NCBI RefSeq assembly: GCF_016908295.1
Contig: NZ_JAFBDO010000006.1
Location: forward strand, 1 to 64,000
DNA from: Thalassobacillus pellis
Lineage (GTDB): Bacteria; Bacillota; Bacilli; Bacillales; Halobacillaceae
Reading direction: 5' to 3'
Length of the DNA stretch: 64,000 nt
Shown here piece by piece: positions 60,672 through 64,000 of the stretch (its first letter is position 1; every line of letters starts with the position of its first letter). Position numbers and translations under genes: made by a program. Below the pieces are notes generated by a model, which saw nothing but the letters and a program-made list of their open reading frames with translations, searched no databases and was not told the origin of the DNA.

Positions 60672-61046
60672 TTAAGAAACTATCACATAAAACATGACCG
60701 CACACAAAATAGCCGCAATAATCGTAAAAGCCTTAAAGACGCTGCGGTTATCCTGAACGACACCCATATCAATCAAGATAACTCGAAAGCCGTATAGAGC
60801 ATGAAAAATAAGAGCGAATATCAAAAAAGCATCCACTATGGCGTTTAAATGCAAAGCGGAAATCGTACCAGCTCCCGGAAGCTTTCCGATCATTGCATAA
60901 CCGCTATAAATTTTTAATGGTAATAAAAATAGCAAAATGAGAGCGGTGACTCTTTGGACTATCCAGGCAATATAACCGACAAATGGCTTTTGTTTTACTT
61001 TAACTTCTTGGAGGCTTTTCCTCGTTTGGACACTTGTAGTAGCCAT
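60672..61046 (-). CDS. sdhC: Succinate dehydrogenase-type membrane anchor subunit
   Basis: About 124 residues with three membrane helices. WIVQRVTALILLFLLPLKIY and FALIFHALYGFRVILID hold an Arg and a His that could serve quinone and haem b. Short single anchors like this are unlike the ~200-residue SdhC of Bacillus. It fits the SdhBCA order here and anchors the complex at the membrane. ATG with GAGGGAGATGAACGTGT. Confidence 0.8.
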   Translation of the reverse strand: MATTSVQTRKSLQEVKVKQKPFVGYIAWIVQRVTALILLFLLPLKIYSGYAMIGKLPGAGTISALHLNAIVDAFLIFALIFHALYGFRVILIDMGVVQDNRSVFKAFTIIAAILCAVMFYVIVS

Positions 61047-61070
61047 ACACGTTCATCTCCCTCACTAAAT

Positions 61071-61793
61071 TTAATATTTTAATCCTACCGCTCTTCGCAG
61101 TTTCTTGGTTTTAACTTTTTGAATGGTTTTCATAGGTTTGATTCCTTTTGGACATACTTCCACACAAGCACCAAAAGAACGACAGCCAAAAGCTCCGTCC
61201 TTATCAGTTACCATATCGAGTCTTTCATCCGTAGCTCCATCTCGTTCATCCGCAATCAAATTGTATGCTCGATTTAGCGCTGCAGGTCCGATATATTCAT
61301 CTTCTCCTCTAAGCGAAACTGCGTCACAGGATTGGAAACATAATCCGCAAGTTATGCAATCTTGATTTTCATCGATGATCTCCCGTCGTCCCGATGATGG
61401 GGGAATCACACTAAATTCATCTGTTTCTTCTTTTGGGACAAAATAAGGTTTTACTTTTTCCCAGTTTTTAAAGAACTTATCCATGTTTACAGACAGGTCT
61501 TTTATGATCTCCATATTTCTCATCGGTTGTACCACTATTTTTTCGCCTAAACTTTCTATTTTTGTACGGCAAGCCAGACGCCCCCGCCCATTAATCACCA
61601 TGCCACAAGAACCGCACATGCCAAGTCTGCATGCACACCGAAAGGATAATGTAGGGTCTTGATCTTCGACGATAAGAAACAAGCTATCCAATACGGTCAT
61701 GTTTTTTTTAGCTTCAATAGGAAAGGTGTCATATTTGGGATGTTCATCTTCCTCTGGGTCATAACGCATGATGGTTATTTTTACATCACTCAT
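61071..61793 (-). CDS. sdhB: Succinate dehydrogenase/fumarate reductase-type iron-sulfur protein
   Basis: About 240 residues. The [2Fe-2S] domain is FRCACRLGMCGSCGMVINGR with LACRTKI. The ferredoxin half has CITCGLCFQSCDAVS and FGACVEVCPKGIKPM, enough for the [4Fe-4S] and [3Fe-4S] clusters. It passes electrons between the flavoprotein and the quinone. First gene of the operon. ATG at 61793 after AAGGAG. A TTGGTTGGGTCAC operator-like motif lies about 100 bp upstream. Confidence 0.9.
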   Translation of the reverse strand: MSDVKITIMRYDPEEDEHPKYDTFPIEAKKNMTVLDSLFLIVEDQDPTLSFRCACRLGMCGSCGMVINGRGRLACRTKIESLGEKIVVQPMRNMEIIKDLSVNMDKFFKNWEKVKPYFVPKEETDEFSVIPPSSGRREIIDENQDCITCGLCFQSCDAVSLRGEDEYIGPAALNRAYNLIADERDGATDERLDMVTDKDGAFGCRSFGACVEVCPKGIKPMKTIQKVKTKKLRRAVGLKY

Positions 61794-61898
61794 CCTTAGC
61801 ACTCCTTGTATATCCTGAAGGCTCTTCAGGTTTTTCTAGTCCCCAGTGTGATCCATCTATGTAATTCCTTCCCTCCCTTAAAAATGAATATGGTATAG

Positions 61899-61912
61899 TG
61901 ACCCAACCAATA
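61899..61912 (-). promoter_or_regulatory. TTGGTTGGGTCAC operator, copy B (SdhBCA-fumarase operon)
   Basis: The 13-mer occurs on the minus strand about 105 bp upstream of the SdhB-like start. Confidence 0.65.
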
Positions 61913-62041
61913 TTAATTTTATTAAACCACTATCTGCGTAATAATTCAATATTTTTTTAATATTAAAATAATTCCAAGATACTAACGAGAAATCGCTTAC
62001 CCAAACAGGGGTTCATTGTTTAAAATTTTCTGAAAATAGGG

Positions 62042-62070
62042 TTGATTTTTCGCAGGGGAGTGTTTACAAT
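62042..62070 (+). promoter_or_regulatory. Promoter of the suyAB operon
   Basis: TTGATT (62042-62047), a 17-bp spacer and TACAAT (62065-62070). The operator-like repeat begins right after the expected start point. Confidence 0.7.
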
Positions 62071-62078
62071 AAGTACAA

Positions 62079-62101
62079 ATTGGTTGGGTCACCTAACCAA
62101 A
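62079..62101. promoter_or_regulatory. TTGGTTGGGTCAC operator, copy C (suyAB)
   Basis: TTGGTT and AACCAA arms separated by GGGTCACCT, overlapping the likely +1, as expected for a repressor site. Confidence 0.65.
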
Positions 62102-62134
62102 AATCGATCCTTACATAAAAAAGGAGTGAAAAAA

Positions 62135-62470
62135 ATGGCGCAAAACGAACATTCAGCAATAGCCACTGGGGAAAAAGAAAAGCATGTAGCCGTCCATAAG
62201 TTTTTGATTCATCACAAAGGAGATCAGGTCGGTGTAGCAACCAGTGATATCAAGGAAGGCGAAAAAGTAATTGGGGTATTTATGGATGATAATTCGAGCA
62301 TCGAAGTGGTTGCAAATGGTGATATACCTCTAGGTCACAAAATTGCTTTAGAGAACTTGGCTACCAATGAACCGGTACTCAAATATGGGGTTCCCATTGG
62401 TTTAACTACAACAGAATGGCAAGTAGGCGATTATGTTCATACACACAATATTAAAACGGCGAGGTGGTAA
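62135..62470 (+). CDS. suyA: Sulfolactate sulfo-lyase alpha subunit (SAF domain)
   Basis: About 111 residues. The SAF fold is visible: [46 protein letters not shown] and [11 protein letters not shown] at the end. The small subunit of UxaA-type lyases has this size and ends in a THNxxTxxW-like motif. With SuyB it splits (2R)-sulfolactate into pyruvate and sulfite. It could instead be a different UxaA-type dehydratase subunit. ATG at 62135 after AAGGAGTG. Confidence 0.8.
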   Translation: MAQNEHSAIATGEKEKHVAVHKFLIHHKGDQVGVATSDIKEGEKVIGVFMDDNSSIEVVANGDIPLGHKIALENLATNEPVLKYGVPIGLTTTEWQVGDYVHTHNIKTARW

Positions 62471-62472
62471 AG

Positions 62473-63630
62473 TTGGATCAACAATTGTTAGGCTTTCGTA
62501 GAGAAAATGGAAAAGTTGGAGTTCGAAATCATGTCGTTATTTTACCTGTAGATGATATTTCCAATGCGGCTTGTGAAGCTGTAGCCAATAATGTCAAGGG
62601 AACATTAGCCTTGCCTCATGCTTATGGACGACTGCAATATGGAGAGGACCTAGATCTTTTGTTCAGAACCCTAATTGGCACAGGTTCTAACCCCAATGTT
62701 GCAGCTGTAGTTGTGATTGGGATTGAAGAAAATTGGACCAAGAAAATAGCGGATGGTATTGCTGAAACGGGCAAACCGGTATCTTATTTCTATATTGAGC
62801 GTAGTGGAGACTTGGAAACGGTACAAAAGGCTTCACGGGAAGCGAAAGAATATGTACAATGGGCTTCTGAGCTACAACGAGAACCGATTGAGTTGAGCGA
62901 TCTCACGATCAGTATTAAATGCGGAGAATCAGATACGACGACTGGTATGGGATCTTGTCCGACTGTATCCCAAGCAGTCGATCGCCTTGTGGACGCCGGG
63001 GCTACGGTGTTCTTTGGGGAAACATCTGAATTAACCGGAGGAGAGCATCTCATTGCTGAACGCATGGCCACACCGGAGTTGAAAGATAAATTTATGGCTA
63101 TTTATGATGATTACGTTGGGGAGATTGAATCCAAGGGCGTTGATTTATTAGGTTCCCAACCAACTCAAGGAAATATTGCGGGAGGTCTTTCTACGATTGA
63201 AGAAAAAGCCCTAGGTAATATTGCAAAAACAGGTACGAAGAATGTTATTGGTGTCTTAGAACCTGCTGAGGCTCCGACTTCTGGTAACGGGTTATACTTC
63301 ATGGATACTTCTTCTGCCGCAGCTGAATGTATTACGTTAATGGCAGCTGCAGGAGCTGTGATTCATTTCTTCCCTACCGGTCAAGGAAATATTATCGGAA
63401 ATCCAATTGAGCCGGTAGTAAAGGTCACTGCCAATCCGATTACTGCTGGAACAATGAGTGAGCATATCGATGTCGACGTCCAAGGATTGCTCTCTCGGGA
63501 AATGTCTTTACCAGAGGCAGGCAGTTCCTTAATGGATTATCTCTATCGAGTTGTTAATGGTCGTTTGACTTGTGCAGAAGCGCTCGGACACCGTGAATTT
63601 GTTATGACCAAGCTATATCGAAGTGCTTAA
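62473..63630 (+). CDS. suyB: Sulfolactate sulfo-lyase beta subunit (UxaA family)
   Basis: About 385 residues of the D-galactarate dehydratase/altronate hydrolase C-terminal family. Motifs are [38 protein letters not shown] and [20 protein letters not shown], then [19 protein letters not shown]. The CGESDTTTG form, not CGGSD, is what I recall for SuyB. It yields pyruvate and bisulfite from sulfolactate; sulfite is probably exported by the TauE-type protein. TTG start at 62473 with GAGGTGG. Confidence 0.8.
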   Translation: MDQQLLGFRRENGKVGVRNHVVILPVDDISNAACEAVANNVKGTLALPHAYGRLQYGEDLDLLFRTLIGTGSNPNVAAVVVIGIEENWTKKIADGIAETGKPVSYFYIERSGDLETVQKASREAKEYVQWASELQREPIELSDLTISIKCGESDTTTGMGSCPTVSQAVDRLVDAGATVFFGETSELTGGEHLIAERMATPELKDKFMAIYDDYVGEIESKGVDLLGSQPTQGNIAGGLSTIEEKALGNIAKTGTKNVIGVLEPAEAPTSGNGLYFMDTSSAAAECITLMAAAGAVIHFFPTGQGNIIGNPIEPVVKVTANPITAGTMSEHIDVDVQGLLSREMSLPEAGSSLMDYLYRVVNGRLTCAEALGHREFVMTKLYRSA

Positions 63631-63684
63631 CGCTTTCCAGCTATAAAATCATCCCCCCTTATTATAGAAAAGATCTAGATGAAA

Positions 63685-63725
63685 AAAGTTCCGGTCAGCT
63701 AAAATGTTGACCGGAACTTTTTTTA
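63685..63725. terminator. Bidirectional terminator after suyB
   Basis: 13-bp stem AAAGTTCCGGTCA/TGACCGGAACTTT with flanking A and T runs, between convergent genes. Confidence 0.9.
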
Positions 63726-64000
63726 CGCTTTTGAATGATTAAAGGAAGAAATAGGTTGAGGAAACGGGATATTGACAGCTTCACCTAAACTCTTTAGCTC
63801 ATCTTGAACGCTTTGTGTTAAAGGAATGCCGTCTTCTAATCTTCTTTCAAATTCTTTCGTCCGTCTTTCGCCAGGATATCGTATTTCTTCAAATCCCGGG
63901 GCTTTTGGAGTTTCTTTCATTTGATGAATAAGTTGTTCCATGGATTGCTGAAAGGTTTCATGAGGCATAAACTTCTCAATATCCATAAGTATGAAGAAGT
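63723..64000 (-). CDS. Ldh_2-family (malate/lactate/sulfolactate) dehydrogenase, partial
   Basis: The C-terminal ~92 codons of a gene whose start lies beyond the right edge. FFILMDIEKFMPHETFQQ and YPGERRTKEFERRLEDGIPL are the characteristic C-terminal end of the Ldh_2/ComC family. ComC is an (R)-sulfolactate dehydrogenase in related sulfolactate clusters. Its place beside suyAB supports a role in racemising or oxidising sulfolactate. Confidence 0.75.
   Translation of the reverse strand, partial: FFILMDIEKFMPHETFQQSMEQLIHQMKETPKAPGFEEIRYPGERRTKEFERRLEDGIPLTQSVQDELKSLGEAVNIPFPQPISSFNHSKA

Noticed and set aside
1-64000. rRNA, tRNA, intact transposase genes or integrase
   Set aside because: I saw none, though short tRNA genes are hard to exclude by eye.

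Overview
The window looks like part of a large, probably conjugative, plasmid from a Bacillaceae-type Firmicute. Strong AGGAGG-like ribosome binding sites, frequent GTG/TTG starts, a ParA/ribbon-helix-helix partition pair, a primase-CT type Rep, and BirA-box- and cre-like sites all point to the Bacillales. Base composition is mosaic: the replication/transfer block (about 14-27 kb) is G+C-richer, while the cargo on both sides is A+T-rich. No rRNA, tRNA, CRISPR array or intact insertion sequence was seen.

Layout. (1) 1-4.9 kb: a partial acetyltransferase, a secreted protein, an alpha/beta hydrolase, and a MarR-controlled pair (metallo-beta-lactamase-fold enzyme plus saccharopine-dehydrogenase-like protein). 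(2) 5-14 kb: plasmid maintenance. It holds ParA with a ribbon-helix-helix partner, a holin-like type I toxin with a candidate antisense antitoxin RNA, a MerR-HTH coiled-coil protein, bioY, a PD-(D/E)XK-like protein, a broken chromate transporter, and long non-coding stretches carrying most copies of a distinctive site. (3) 13.1-16.2 kb: candidate replication origin (DnaA box, phased repeats), antisense-RNA/attenuator-type control of rep, rep itself, then a nested inverted repeat that is a candidate oriT. (4) 16.3-27.5 kb: transfer operon (replication-relaxation protein, VirD4/TraG coupling ATPase, TcpC-, TcpD- and TcpE-like proteins, VirB4 ATPase, VirB6-like channel protein, lytic transglycosylase/M23 endopeptidase). 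(5) 27.6-40 kb: A+T-rich accessory genes. They include lipoproteins, a HEPN/MNT toxin-antitoxin pair and its decayed second copy, a HEPN-domain protein, and a two-gene CBASS-like system (SLATT membrane effector plus CD-NTase). (6) 40-52.5 kb: a sugar catabolic cluster (ABC importer, GntR regulator, aldehyde dehydrogenase, Gfo/Idh/MocA protein, DUF4867 protein, fucose/arabinose-isomerase-fold protein, phosphofructokinase-like kinase, class II aldolase). The set matches what a sulfoquinovose sulfo-EMP pathway would need. (7) 53-64 kb: a TctCAB transporter, a TauE/SafE exporter, an SdhBCA-like complex, a two-subunit class I fumarase, SuyA/SuyB (sulfolactate sulfo-lyase) and the end of an Ldh_2-family dehydrogenase. 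Together these would take up and desulfonate sulfolactate.

The most striking pattern is about two dozen copies, from 2.1 to 52.8 kb, of a palindromic site built from NNACGT hexamers in strict 6-bp phase. Copies occur as a partial array in the parA promoter, next to the ParA-partner gene, in front of the MerR-HTH gene, near the candidate origin, and between cargo modules. I infer a dispersed centromere/operator bound by the ribbon-helix-helix partition protein. The second major finding is the apparently plasmid-borne route from a sulfosugar to pyruvate plus sulfite. Its right-hand operons share a TTGGTTGGGTCAC operator-like motif. All functional calls come from reading the sequence; no database search was run.
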